Source: a candidate division WOR-3 bacterium
Lineage (GTDB): Bacteria; SDB-A
Length of the DNA: 10,751 nucleotides
Direction of reading: 5' to 3'
NCBI GenBank assembly: GCA_016926475.1
Contig: JAFGON010000036.1
Location: forward strand, 1 to 10,751
Shown here one piece after another: positions 1 to 6,342 of the stretch (the stretch's first letter is position 1; each line of letters opens with the position of its first letter). The translations under genes were made by a program, and so were the position numbers. Below the pieces are notes generated by a model. It saw nothing but the letters and a program-made list of their open reading frames with translations, was not told the origin of the DNA and made no database searches.

Positions 1-387
1 CCATGTATAGCCGTGGTCGGTTGTTTTGTAAATGAACAATGTATCTGTTCCTGATGAATGGCAGGATTGAATACCTGCGTAGATGTAACCGTTGGCGTCG
101 TAATCAATAGCCATGTTATACCTGTAGGGAATTTCGCACTGGTTCGTGACCAGAAGATCCGGTCCCCATAGAGGGGCGTATCTCGAAGGTTCCGTGTTCG
201 CAGTAAAGTCTTCCTGATTTTGGACAGGACAAGGCGTTGTCTCAGGAAGGATTCCTTCATCGGGATCAACGCCTTCACCTGTGCGAATTGAAACAGCTTC
301 GGTGAAAATATTTCCTGATGGACCATATCCACTCGCGAAAATACAGGCACATACGAGCATACCGATTAGAACAAAAATTTTCTTCAT
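1..387 (-). CDS. Exported Asp-box (BNR-repeat) protein, N-terminal part
   Basis: This is the first 129 codons of a minus-strand gene that runs off the left edge. It starts at the ATG at 387-385, four bases after a full AGGAGG Shine-Dalgarno site (397-392), and has a promoter at 447-419. The N-terminus is a classic signal peptide: MKK, then a hydrophobic run to about residue 17 and a small-residue region (A18-S19-G20) suited to signal peptidase I. The mature part is acidic and rich in Pro, Thr and Tyr. The last visible residues, TTDHGYTW, match the Asp-box consensus S/T-x-D-x-G-x-T/S-W found on sialidase and BNR-type beta-propellers, and the preceding strand (GYIYAGIQ, then LFIYKT) fits a propeller blade. 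It is probably a secreted or surface propeller protein. Whether it is an enzyme cannot be told, because the rest of the gene is outside the window. Confidence 0.8.
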   Translation of the reverse strand, partial: MKKIFVLIGMLVCACIFASGYGPSGNIFTEAVSIRTGEGVDPDEGILPETTPCPVQNQEDFTANTEPSRYAPLWGPDLLVTNQCEIPYRYNMAIDYDANGYIYAGIQSCHSSGTDTLFIYKTTDHGYTW

Positions 388-418
388 CAGTCCTCCTTTT
401 TGTTTGTTTTCAAGTAAA

Positions 419-447
419 ATTATAGTAAAAAACTATTATAATGTCAT
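419..447 (-). promoter_or_regulatory. Sigma70-type promoter of the Asp-box protein gene
   Basis: On the minus strand, a -35 ATGACA (447-442) and a perfect -10 TATAAT (424-419) are separated by 17 bases. The -10 lies 31 bases before the ATG at 387, leaving room for a short leader that contains the AGGAGG site. A second ATTATA lies at 435-440 but has no matching -35. Confidence 0.6.
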
Positions 448-519
448 TAAAATAATATTAGCAATTTCCTTGGGAATTTCGGATCAATGATTATATTACG
501 CAACAATGCCAAAAAATAT

Positions 520-547
520 TTGATGCCTGCCAAATGTCTGGTATAAT
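520..547 (+). promoter_or_regulatory. Extended -10 promoter of the toxin-antitoxin operon
   Basis: A -10 TATAAT at 542-547 is preceded by TG plus one base (539-541), giving the extended -10 form. A -35-like TTGATG sits at 520-525 with a 16-base spacer. The antitoxin ATG follows 24 bases after the -10, with AGGAGG at 561-566. Confidence 0.65.
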
Positions 548-563
548 AAAGTCAAATGGCAGG
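526..563 (+). promoter_or_regulatory. Probable autoregulatory operator: CCTGCCA/TGGCAGG inverted repeat
   Basis: CCTGCCA (526-532) and TGGCAGG (557-563) form a perfect 7-bp inverted repeat. The left arm lies between -35 and -10, and the right arm overlaps the Shine-Dalgarno site of the antitoxin. A further TGCCA lies at 507-511, 21 bases (two helical turns) before the TGCCA in the left arm. Xre-type antitoxins commonly repress their own operon, so the arms are good candidates for antitoxin binding. That role is inferred. Confidence 0.5.
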
Positions 564-571
564 AGGTATTA

Positions 572-1069
572 ATGGGCGTAAAAGAACACGGCAAAAAAAT
601 CAAACCGGCCGGAGACTTGCAAAAATACATTGATTCAACCGGTAATAAATCTGATAAAACCCATCCCTACGTCATACTTCTGGGTCTAAAACCCTGCGAC
701 ACCGAACCTTTGCTCAAGAACATAGAAGGCGGTATTCCATATACCGCTTTTCAAAGACTTCAAAAAAACCTCGAGATGACGACAGGTGAACTGGCGGAGC
801 TTCTGCAGATAAACGTACGAACGCTTCAGAGGAGAAAAAAATCCGGAAAACTCGAACCGGACGAGTCCGACAGGCTGTTGCGGCTTTCGAGGGTGTTCGG
901 AAAAGCTCTTGAGCTTTTCGAAGGTGATTTCGATGGCGCCAAAAAATGGCTTTCCGAAAAGCAGACCGGTCTTGGGAACCTCAGACCGATAGATTTCATA
1001 AAAAGCGAAGTAGGAGCAATAGAGGTCGAAAATCTTTTGGGCAGACTCGAACATGGCGTTTTTCCTTGA
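572..1069 (+). CDS. Xre/MbcA/ParS-type antitoxin (DUF2384)
   Basis: A 165-residue antitoxin of the RES-Xre family. It binds and blocks the RES toxin encoded next and, by family precedent, represses the operon. After an N-terminal extension, residues about 60-97 form a helix-turn-helix (pattern AELLQINVRTLQRRKKSGKL). Residues about 98-165 form the DUF2384 toxin-binding part, with the typical AKKWLSE segment, the IDFIKSEVGA segment, and the family hallmark C-terminal tail LGRLEHGVF, which reaches into the toxin active site in solved complexes. The start is the ATG at 572, five bases after AGGAGG (561-566). The stop TGA (1067-1069) overlaps the probable TTG start of the toxin, so the two are translationally coupled. 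The length and both domains look intact. Confidence 0.92.
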   Translation: MGVKEHGKKIKPAGDLQKYIDSTGNKSDKTHPYVILLGLKPCDTEPLLKNIEGGIPYTAFQRLQKNLEMTTGELAELLQINVRTLQRRKKSGKLEPDESDRLLRLSRVFGKALELFEGDFDGAKKWLSEKQTGLGNLRPIDFIKSEVGAIEVENLLGRLEHGVFP

Positions 1070-1533
1070 AGATAACTTCCTGGCGCATAGTTAAGAAAAA
1101 ATTCGAATCATCGGCTTTTTCCGGAGAAGGTTCGAGAATATACGGCGGAAGGTGGAACAGTCCAGGGAAAAAAGTTGTGTACACCTCGGAGAGTGTTTCA
1201 CTCGCACTGCTTGAAATCGCAGTCCATCTAAACAGTAAGTTATTGGAAGACTTTTTTTTAATACCGGTCACTTTTGAAGATTCCTTTGTGAAAAAGGTTG
1301 ATCTGAAGGATTTGCCGAAGAACTGGAGAAAATTTCCGGCACCGGTGTCGTTGAAAAGAATCGGAGATTTGTGGTACGATAAAATGAATTTTCCGGTTCT
1401 AAAAGTTCCCAGTGCAGTCGTGACGAGGGAATTCAACTATCTTTTAAACACCTCACACGAAAAATTCAGGAAGATATTAATCGGCAAACCCGAAATTTTT
1501 GAAATTGATCCGCGGCTTATTAAAAGCAGTTGA
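1066..1533 (+). CDS. RES-domain toxin (NAD+-depleting)
   Basis: A 155-residue RES toxin. Family members degrade or phosphorolyse NAD+ or transfer ADP-ribose; MbcT and ParT are characterised relatives. The N-terminus matches the family closely: SWRIV, then AFSGEGSRIYGGRWNSPG, then VVYTSESVSLALLEIAVH. The expected polar active-site residues are present: R29 in GGRWN, Y39, E50 in the ALLEI helix, S116 in VPSAVV, and the NYLLN segment at 124-128. No ATG lies at the right place in this frame. The TTG at 1066 starts the protein where relatives start and overlaps the antitoxin stop by 4 bases (TTGA). An upstream in-frame extension to about 946 lies wholly inside the antitoxin gene and is unlikely to be translated. 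The Shine-Dalgarno site is weak, consistent with coupling and low toxin output. The toxin appears complete. Confidence 0.88.
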   Translation: MKITSWRIVKKKFESSAFSGEGSRIYGGRWNSPGKKVVYTSESVSLALLEIAVHLNSKLLEDFFLIPVTFEDSFVKKVDLKDLPKNWRKFPAPVSLKRIGDLWYDKMNFPVLKVPSAVVTREFNYLLNTSHEKFRKILIGKPEIFEIDPRLIKSS

Positions 1534-1577
1534 TTGAGAGGTGTTTAAGATTTCTATAAACTGCGGACGATCGATGT

Positions 1578-1607
1578 TTGACCTTATATGCGTTGAAGGT
1601 TTATAAT
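1578..1607 (+). promoter_or_regulatory. Promoter of the transglutaminase-like gene
   Basis: TTGACC (1578-1583) and a perfect TATAAT (1602-1607) are separated by 18 bases. The start codon is 34 bases further on. The transglutaminase gene therefore does not depend on the toxin-antitoxin transcript. A distant 7-bp repeat pair, GGTGTTT (1540-1546) and AAACACC (1612-1618), flanks the promoter, but its meaning is unclear. Confidence 0.55.
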
Positions 1608-1641
1608 CAAAAAACACCCACCTTAAAAAACGGGAGGCTCC

Positions 1642-3660
1642 ATGGTTTTTTTGTTATTTATAATGTCTCAAATTAATCCCTGGGGCAATTATCCGGAAAA
1701 ACTCATTCCCGCCTCTGAAAAAGGTTACAGCATGAATTTATTCCTTCTGCGTGTTGAAGGCAATCTGGGGATTTCTACTGTCTCAGCGGGGGATGAATAC
1801 ATCGCGTATTTTCACGTGCCTGTTTGTTACGAGCACCAGGTTCCCGTTTATTTCGAAGTTGATAATCCTTACATGATCAACTACAGGTTCATAGAACTTA
1901 CGCCTCCGAATTACATGGTAGCTGCAACTATGAGACCTGGAGCGCCGACAAGTATCAACTGGAAGGTATGGGTCCTTGTGCTTCAGGAAACATGGTCCGA
2001 CCTGCCTCAGTACGTTCCGATTCCTGAACCGGGCGAGCTGCCTGATTCAGTTCTCAAATGGCTTGTCCAGACGGATTGCGCACAGCTCGAGGCGCCTATT
2101 GTGACAGCAAGCGCCGCAACTGTTCTCGGAACAACCGACAACCTTATTGAGCTGGCTGATTCGATACATTCGTTCTGCTACAAAATACCGTGGCAGTTTC
2201 CGCACTCGCCCATGGCTTTCGACGCGGTCTACGCCCTGACCTGGGGAAATTCCTGCACGGGCCACGCGCACGCCGCAGCCGCGCTTTTCAGGGCTAACGG
2301 AATCCCGGCGAGAACCCTAATGAACTGTGTGATTTTAAATACCCTATACGACCACCATTGGGCGATAGATTTTTACGTACCTGATTACGGTTGGGTGAGA
2401 ATGGATCCGAGTATAGCGACATACCCGCAATACCCTTACACGGAAGCAGTGACAATGGTTTGCAACCCCGAGGACGAATTTCCCGTGTGGATGCTTCCCG
2501 GATGCGAAGCTTCATGGCACACTTCGGACCCGGTCTTTGGAAGGGGTGAACCCGGGTGGGGCGGTGGCCACACCGCTCAGCTGGAGCACTATTTCGCGGT
2601 TCAGAACGACACGGCTCTGCTCGCGAGAGTTGTTTCAGGTCAGGTTTATGCCAAACAGGTTGAGATTTGCGGTCTTCCGCTCAGTCCGCCCGACAGTATA
2701 ATCCGGGAGCAGGCCGTCCAGTGCACGTACGAAGCCAAACAGGCTTTTCTCGACAACAGAATAGACGAATTTCTAAAAAACATGCAGGATGCACTGAATC
2801 TTTTCAACAGCATCACCTTACAGGATGTGGACACTGTATTTGCTGAAGATTTTGAATCCGGTTCAGCGGGGTGGACCCACGGCGGAAATTTTGACGAGTG
2901 GGAGCTAGGTATACCTTCCGTCGGACCGGTCAACTCCCATTCAGGCAGTTACTGCTGGGGGACCGACCTTGACGGAGATTACGAGGACAATTCCGACAAC
3001 TGGCTGCTTTCTCCTCTGATAGAATTGCCTTCGTTGTCGACGGTATATCTCGATTTCTGGATATGGAATTCCATAGAGGACGACAACCCCTATTACACAA
3101 CGGACTACGCCTGGGTCGAAGTGTCGGCTGACGGATGTGTCACGTTCGAACCGGTTTGCTCAAAGACAGGCGGGATAAACGACGACCCTGAAATCCCGGA
3201 TGTCGGAGGGTGGTCCAAAATTGTGCTCGACCTTCACAAATACGCGGGAGACAAAATATATGTGAGATTCAGGTTCAGGTCCGATGTTTCCATTCACAGT
3301 ACTGGGACATACATAGACGATGTTTCGATTTACGGAAGACTGAAACCTTCTACGGGCGTCGAAGAGTTTCTCCCTGTTATATTAAAACCTATAAACTTTC
3401 AAATTTCATACAATCCTCATACTGTTTCTCTAATCCTCAGCTTTAATCTGAACAGGGATGATTTTGCAGAGTGTGTTTTATACAATTTGTCAGGGCAAAA
3501 AATCAATGAAATTGCCAGCGGCCGTTTCAGTTCCGGTGAAAATGTTTTGACCGTCGATTTGAGCGGTCCAGTTCTAGATTTATCAAGCGGTAAATACTTC
3601 GTTCGCTTAACAACTTCTTCCGGTGATTGCTTTACACAGCCATTCATCATCTGTCAGTGA
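1642..3660 (+). CDS. Secreted transglutaminase-like protein with C-terminal sorting-type domain
   Basis: A 672-residue multidomain protein. Residues about 185-275 form a transglutaminase-like (papain-fold) domain with a plausible catalytic triad: C205 in GNSCTGHAHA, H238 (or H239) in DHHWAIDF, and D255 in RMDPS. The YGWVRMDPS segment is typical of the family. Such enzymes act as peptidases or amidases, or cross-link proteins. A helical linker follows, then residues about 385-575 form a beta-sandwich of the kind seen in immune-inhibitor-A and MAM-like proteins (FESGSAGW, then DNWLLSPLIELP, then RFRFRSD and YIDDVSIYG). The last 90 residues resemble a type IX or Por secretion C-terminal sorting domain (VLYNLSGQKI, then LSSGKYFVRL). 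The start ATG follows GGGAGG (1632-1637), and an in-frame TAA at 1624-1626 rules out an extension. The N-terminus is hydrophobic but short and lacks positive charges, so it is a poor signal peptide. Confidence 0.8.
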   Translation: MVFLLFIMSQINPWGNYPEKLIPASEKGYSMNLFLLRVEGNLGISTVSAGDEYIAYFHVPVCYEHQVPVYFEVDNPYMINYRFIELTPPNYMVAATMRPGAPTSINWKVWVLVLQETWSDLPQYVPIPEPGELPDSVLKWLVQTDCAQLEAPIVTASAATVLGTTDNLIELADSIHSFCYKIPWQFPHSPMAFDAVYALTWGNSCTGHAHAAAALFRANGIPARTLMNCVILNTLYDHHWAIDFYVPDYGWVRMDPSIATYPQYPYTEAVTMVCNPEDEFPVWMLPGCEASWHTSDPVFGRGEPGWGGGHTAQLEHYFAVQNDTALLARVVSGQVYAKQVEICGLPLSPPDSIIREQAVQCTYEAKQAFLDNRIDEFLKNMQDALNLFNSITLQDVDTVFAEDFESGSAGWTHGGNFDEWELGIPSVGPVNSHSGSYCWGTDLDGDYEDNSDNWLLSPLIELPSLSTVYLDFWIWNSIEDDNPYYTTDYAWVEVSADGCVTFEPVCSKTGGINDDPEIPDVGGWSKIVLDLHKYAGDKIYVRFRFRSDVSIHSTGTYIDDVSIYGRLKPSTGVEEFLPVILKPINFQISYNPHTVSLILSFNLNRDDFAECVLYNLSGQKINEIASGRFSSGENVLTVDLSGPVLDLSSGKYFVRLTTSSGDCFTQPFIICQ

Positions 3661-3720
3661 AAACAAAGGGCAATTATAAGCAATCATAAAATAACCAAAA
3701 AAAAGTAAAGGAGAACAACA

Positions 3721-4182
3721 ATGGGTTTTGATTCAAAAATACTTTTTCAAACCGCAGTTCTGATTCTGGCAATATCTGTGTTTTCATTTGCCTGTTCGCA
3801 AAAAGAAACAAGGAATGAAACAGAGCAACCGGCCGATACAACTGTGACGGTTGAATCAACGGAACAGACAATCGAGAAAACCGGCACGATCGACGAGAGC
3901 GACCCGACGGATCCCAACCACATGAATTTTCCCTACGACGCCTACACATTCGAAGCTGTCGCCGGCGACAAAGTGAGGGTGGAAGTTATGACAGAAGCTT
4001 TTACACCTCTTCTCAAACTCGTCGAGGTATCCACAGGCGCGGTTCTGGCCGAATGGGACAGCGAGTATCCGACCGGAGACGCCCTGATCTACGTAATCGC
4101 CGGTCCAGGCGAATACGAAGCGAGGGTATATTCGACAAATTCAGGAACGGGTGAATATAGTCTTAAAATTATAGTGGAATAA
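3721..4182 (+). CDS. Small exported (lipo)protein with PPC-like domain
   Basis: A 153-residue envelope protein. Residues 1-25 form a signal sequence: K6, a hydrophobic stretch, then F-S-F-A-C25. Cysteine followed by SQKE suggests a lipoprotein, but F at -2 and S at -3 make the lipobox atypical. An acidic, Thr-rich linker (about 28-50) precedes a domain matching the bacterial pre-peptidase C-terminal (PPC) pattern: YDAYTFEAVAGDKVRVEV, then TPLLKLVEV, then a GDALIYVIAGPGEYEARVYS segment, and a closing GEYSLKI. PPC domains are secreted beta-sandwich modules, usually attached to peptidases; here the domain stands alone. An AAAGGAG site (3707-3713) sits 7 bases before the ATG. It lies 60 bases after the transglutaminase gene with no clear terminator between, so co-transcription is possible. 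Confidence 0.75.
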   Translation: MGFDSKILFQTAVLILAISVFSFACSQKETRNETEQPADTTVTVESTEQTIEKTGTIDESDPTDPNHMNFPYDAYTFEAVAGDKVRVEVMTEAFTPLLKLVEVSTGAVLAEWDSEYPTGDALIYVIAGPGEYEARVYSTNSGTGEYSLKIIVE

Positions 4183-4218
4183 AGCGGAGTAAACGGACGT
4201 TAGTTCTAAATAGGCAGT

Positions 4219-4247
4219 TATAAACCGGTAGGGTATAAACCAGTAGG
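4219..4247. repeat. 15-bp tandem duplication (TATAAACCrGTAGG)
   Basis: TATAAACCGGTAGG (4219-4232) is repeated at 4234-4247 with one base difference (G to A). The period is 15 bases. It sits in the 72-base spacer between two convergent genes, at the point where base composition shifts. Confidence 0.7.
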
Positions 4248-4250
4248 TTT
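4237..4250. terminator. Weak hairpin between convergent genes
   Basis: AAACC-AGTA-GGTTT forms a 5-bp stem followed by two more T residues on the plus strand. It could terminate the plus-strand PPC gene and, less well, the minus-strand unit. The stem is short, with only two G/C pairs. Confidence 0.25.
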
Positions 4251-4254
4251 TTCA

Positions 4255-5592
4255 TCATTTAATACCGTCTGTCAATTCATCGAATTCATCTTCTAATTTT
4301 CCGATATTCTCGGTCAGTAAATTTATTTCATCTTTGAGTCTCCGGAGTTTTTCTGAAAATTTCTCCGAACCTGCGGATTCCGGGTGAAGAGGTTTGAAAA
4401 GGTTTTGTTTAAATTCTTCGATTTCAGGGAATATTCTTGAGTACTCTGTTTCTTTTTTTCTATTTATGATTATATCCGCGATATTTTCTACAATCTCAGG
4501 TGTGAGTCTATTTCTTGTTCTTTTTTCAGTGAAAATTGACGCATCGACAAGCATAATCCCTTCGTCCGTCTTTTTAGGGCTAAAACCGAATATAAATGAC
4601 TGCTGGTAATTTCCCAAAAAATACAGGTTTGGAAGTCTTACGGCAAAATCAAGGGGTTTTTGAGAAATCAAACTAAAAAATTCATCTCTAAGATAATCTT
4701 CAGCCAGAGTCCGTGCGTCAATGTATAGAAAAATATCTTCTCCTTCAGAAATTACAAGATTTACTTCATTTGAAAGGTATTCTTTGTAAAGATCGTCGGC
4801 TCTTCGAAATTCTCCGGGTTCTCTTGAGGTTCTGAATAAAATTCTTCTCATGGAAACGTATGATTTAGGAAAATGAATTTTTGCGAATTTTTCTCCGTAA
4901 GGCGGAGCGCCTTCAGGTTTCAGAACTCTTATTTTTTCAGATTTTGAAAATTTTTTCAAAATGGCCTGGATCAGAAAAGAATGTAAAGATTCAGTGCATA
5001 CAAAAATATTACAGGTATAATTTTCGTTATAATCAAAATACACCCCGTTTTCTACTCCTGAAAACAATATATTTTCACATCCCTTTTTTTCAGCCAAAGC
5101 GATCATAAGCTCTTTGGCGTTTTCTTTAGCCCTCTGTTCTGGGTTGAAAAAAATACTTCCATGCTGAAAATACCTGAAGAGGGTGATGAAGAAAGAGCTT
5201 TTCTCACCTGCCAAGGATTTATTCTTATCCGACAGCTCAAGAGCCAATATTTTTACCTTCCTGTCTTTTTCTTCTTCATTTAAAGTGTTTTCAAAGAAGT
5301 CTTGATCAGTTTTATCCGGAAATTCAATGGAATTTGTTTTATAAAAATCATTTAACAAAAAGATCAGATTTTCATAGGCGTTTTCGTCTGTAGTAAGACC
5401 GGAAAAATAATGCTCTTTGTTTATTGAGAAAGGATTTGAAGTATCCATTGATTCTTCACAAAACTTCAAAAGAACTGTCCCGAAGAATATTGAAAAACTT
5501 TTCCATGATTGACGGCCGCCGCAGAAATTTTGATACAACCTTATGTATTCTCTCGCTTTATCTGAAAATAACCTGTCAGCTCTTTGAAGCAT
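4255..5592 (-). CDS. Degenerate HsdM-like protein (inactive N6-methylase fold)
   Basis: A 445-residue protein, second gene of a minus-strand pair. Its layout follows type I methylase subunits. GSIFFNPEQ (145-153) sits where motif X (GEFFTP) belongs. The C-terminal part resembles the end of HsdM: LRDEFFSLISQKPLDFAVRLPNLYF split across 301-325, then IMLVDAS (346-352), the LTPEIVENI helix, and EYSRIFPEIEEFKQN split across 383-397. The key catalytic parts are absent. The DPACGSG motif I position reads ILFSGVENG (175-183), and the NPPF/Y motif IV position reads about AKIHFPKSY (237-245). It should not bind SAM or methylate DNA in the normal way. A coiled coil (about 408-440) ends it. The ATG at 5592 overlaps the upstream HsdS-like gene by 17 bases, after a weak GGGA site; the frame is open further upstream to about 5706 but inside that gene. 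Assignment is by pattern recognition; the inactive role is inferred. Confidence 0.6.
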   Translation of the reverse strand: MLQRADRLFSDKAREYIRLYQNFCGGRQSWKSFSIFFGTVLLKFCEESMDTSNPFSINKEHYFSGLTTDENAYENLIFLLNDFYKTNSIEFPDKTDQDFFENTLNEEEKDRKVKILALELSDKNKSLAGEKSSFFITLFRYFQHGSIFFNPEQRAKENAKELMIALAEKKGCENILFSGVENGVYFDYNENYTCNIFVCTESLHSFLIQAILKKFSKSEKIRVLKPEGAPPYGEKFAKIHFPKSYVSMRRILFRTSREPGEFRRADDLYKEYLSNEVNLVISEGEDIFLYIDARTLAEDYLRDEFFSLISQKPLDFAVRLPNLYFLGNYQQSFIFGFSPKKTDEGIMLVDASIFTEKRTRNRLTPEIVENIADIIINRKKETEYSRIFPEIEEFKQNLFKPLHPESAGSEKFSEKLRRLKDEINLLTENIGKLEDEFDELTDGIK

Positions 5593-6193
5593 TTGATATT
5601 CCCAGTAAATTGTTGAGAGTGAGGTCCAGTATTCCTTTTTTATGTTCGATAATTTTCTCGTAGTATTCCATCTGTTTGGTGAGGTTTTCGTATATATTAA
5701 CCGCATTTTTCTGAATTTCGATATCAGGTAAGGTTATCTCAAGGGATTCGAGAGAGTTTTTGTTAATTATGTGTGTGTTTGCCCTGTTAGATGAAAAATG
5801 AGTCTGCGAAGGGGGAAGGTTGATGTAAAGGGCAAGATAGGGAGGAAATATTTCATTCCTATTTATACCCTCTATCGGTCGTATTCTCAGGATAAAAAAA
5901 TGGTGCGTCGCGACTGCATCAGAATCGCCCCTGAAAACAGCTGCAACATGATTGGTTGATTTGGCTTTGAACAGGATGTCGTCATCTTTAAGAAGATGCT
6001 TATCGAGAATTCTTCTATTGTCAATTTTAACGGATTTAAAAAGGTCAACATTTTCTAAAATAAGAGAGCGACCGACATCTGATAACTGTATTACCCGCAC
6101 ATCCCCATCGTTATCTTCTTCTATCGAAGACCTGAAAAGATAACCAGCTCTGATTTCACATATATCGGACAGCTTGATTCTTTTAATACCCAT
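5576..6193 (-). CDS. Half-length type I restriction specificity subunit (HsdS-like, one TRD)
   Basis: A 205-residue HsdS-like protein. It opens with the usual start of a target-recognition domain (KLSDICEIRAGYLFRSSI), followed by VIQLSDV, a DDDILFKAKS segment, THHFFILRI, and an SLESLEITLPDIEIQ segment that leads into the conserved helix (about 158-200). Full HsdS proteins have two such TRD-plus-helix halves, about 400 residues. This one has a single half, so it would need to dimerise, as known half-S proteins do, and would then read a palindromic target. The ATG at 6193 fits the family start (MGIKRIKLSDIC). Upstream TTG (6226) and ATG (6208) codons are in frame but no candidate has a good Shine-Dalgarno site. 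It ends with TGA, overlapping the HsdM-like gene. It lies first in the pair, the reverse of the common M-then-S order, and no HsdR gene is seen in the window. Confidence 0.82.
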   Translation of the reverse strand: MGIKRIKLSDICEIRAGYLFRSSIEEDNDGDVRVIQLSDVGRSLILENVDLFKSVKIDNRRILDKHLLKDDDILFKAKSTNHVAAVFRGDSDAVATHHFFILRIRPIEGINRNEIFPPYLALYINLPPSQTHFSSNRANTHIINKNSLESLEITLPDIEIQKNAVNIYENLTKQMEYYEKIIEHKKGILDLTLNNLLGISNASKS

Positions 6194-6236
6194 GACAGAT
6201 GATATCATATTTAAAAAAATATACAAAGCAATAATG

Positions 6237-6253
6237 GTAAAAAATTTTTTTAC
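6237..6253. repeat. A/T-rich palindrome in the divergent promoter region
   Basis: GTAAAAAA and TTTTTTAC arms (8 bp) flank a single T. The palindrome lies between the divergent HsdS-like and MoxR genes and overlaps the possible minus-strand -10. It could be an operator, but its low complexity also allows chance. Confidence 0.35.
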
Positions 6254-6277
6254 ACACTAGTAAAATTTTCTTGACAA
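6249..6277 (-). promoter_or_regulatory. Possible promoter of the HsdS/HsdM-like pair
   Basis: On the minus strand, TTGTCA (6277-6272) and a poor -10 TGTAAA (6254-6249) are spaced by 17 bases, about 55 bases before the ATG at 6193. The -35 overlaps that of the opposite promoter through a TCTTG-A-CAAGA palindrome (6269-6279). The -10 match is weak. Confidence 0.3.
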
Positions 6278-6299
6278 GATATTAAATTTTTGATATATG
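6271..6299 (+). promoter_or_regulatory. Promoter of the MoxR/VWA operon
   Basis: A perfect -35 TTGACA (6271-6276), a 17-base spacer, and -10 TATATG (6294-6299) preceded by TG plus one base (extended -10, 6291-6293). Transcription would start near 6306, giving a leader of roughly 37 bases before the ATG at 6343. Confidence 0.7.
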
Positions 6300-6332
6300 T
6301 AGGTAATAAAATTTAGCAAGACAATAATAATT

Positions 6333-6337
6333 GGAGG
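6333..6337 (+). promoter_or_regulatory. Shine-Dalgarno GGAGG that sets the MoxR start
   Basis: GGAGG lies 5 bases before the ATG at 6343. The frame is also open from a TTG at 6331, but that codon touches the ribosome binding site itself, so 6343 is the real start. Confidence 0.8.
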
Positions 6338-6342
6338 TTAAA

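Noticed and set aside
281-490. Plus-strand ORF of 69 codons
   Set aside because: It is opposite the signal-peptide region and promoter of the minus-strand Asp-box gene, and has no ribosome site.
946-1065. Longer RES toxin starting near 946
   Set aside because: The extra 40 codons lie entirely within the antitoxin gene and do not resemble RES proteins; family starts match the TTG at 1066.
5593-5706. N-terminal extension of the HsdM-like protein to 5706
   Set aside because: It overlaps the helical end of the HsdS-like gene in another frame; the ATG at 5592 gives a more usual short overlap.
6194-6226. Earlier starts (TTG 6226, ATG 6208) for the HsdS-like protein
   Set aside because: No ribosome site, and the extra residues do not fit the family, whose members begin just before the KLSDIC-like segment. 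They cannot be fully excluded.
6237-6253. A/T palindrome as an intrinsic terminator
   Set aside because: It lies between divergent promoters where no transcript ends, and the stem has almost no G/C pairs.
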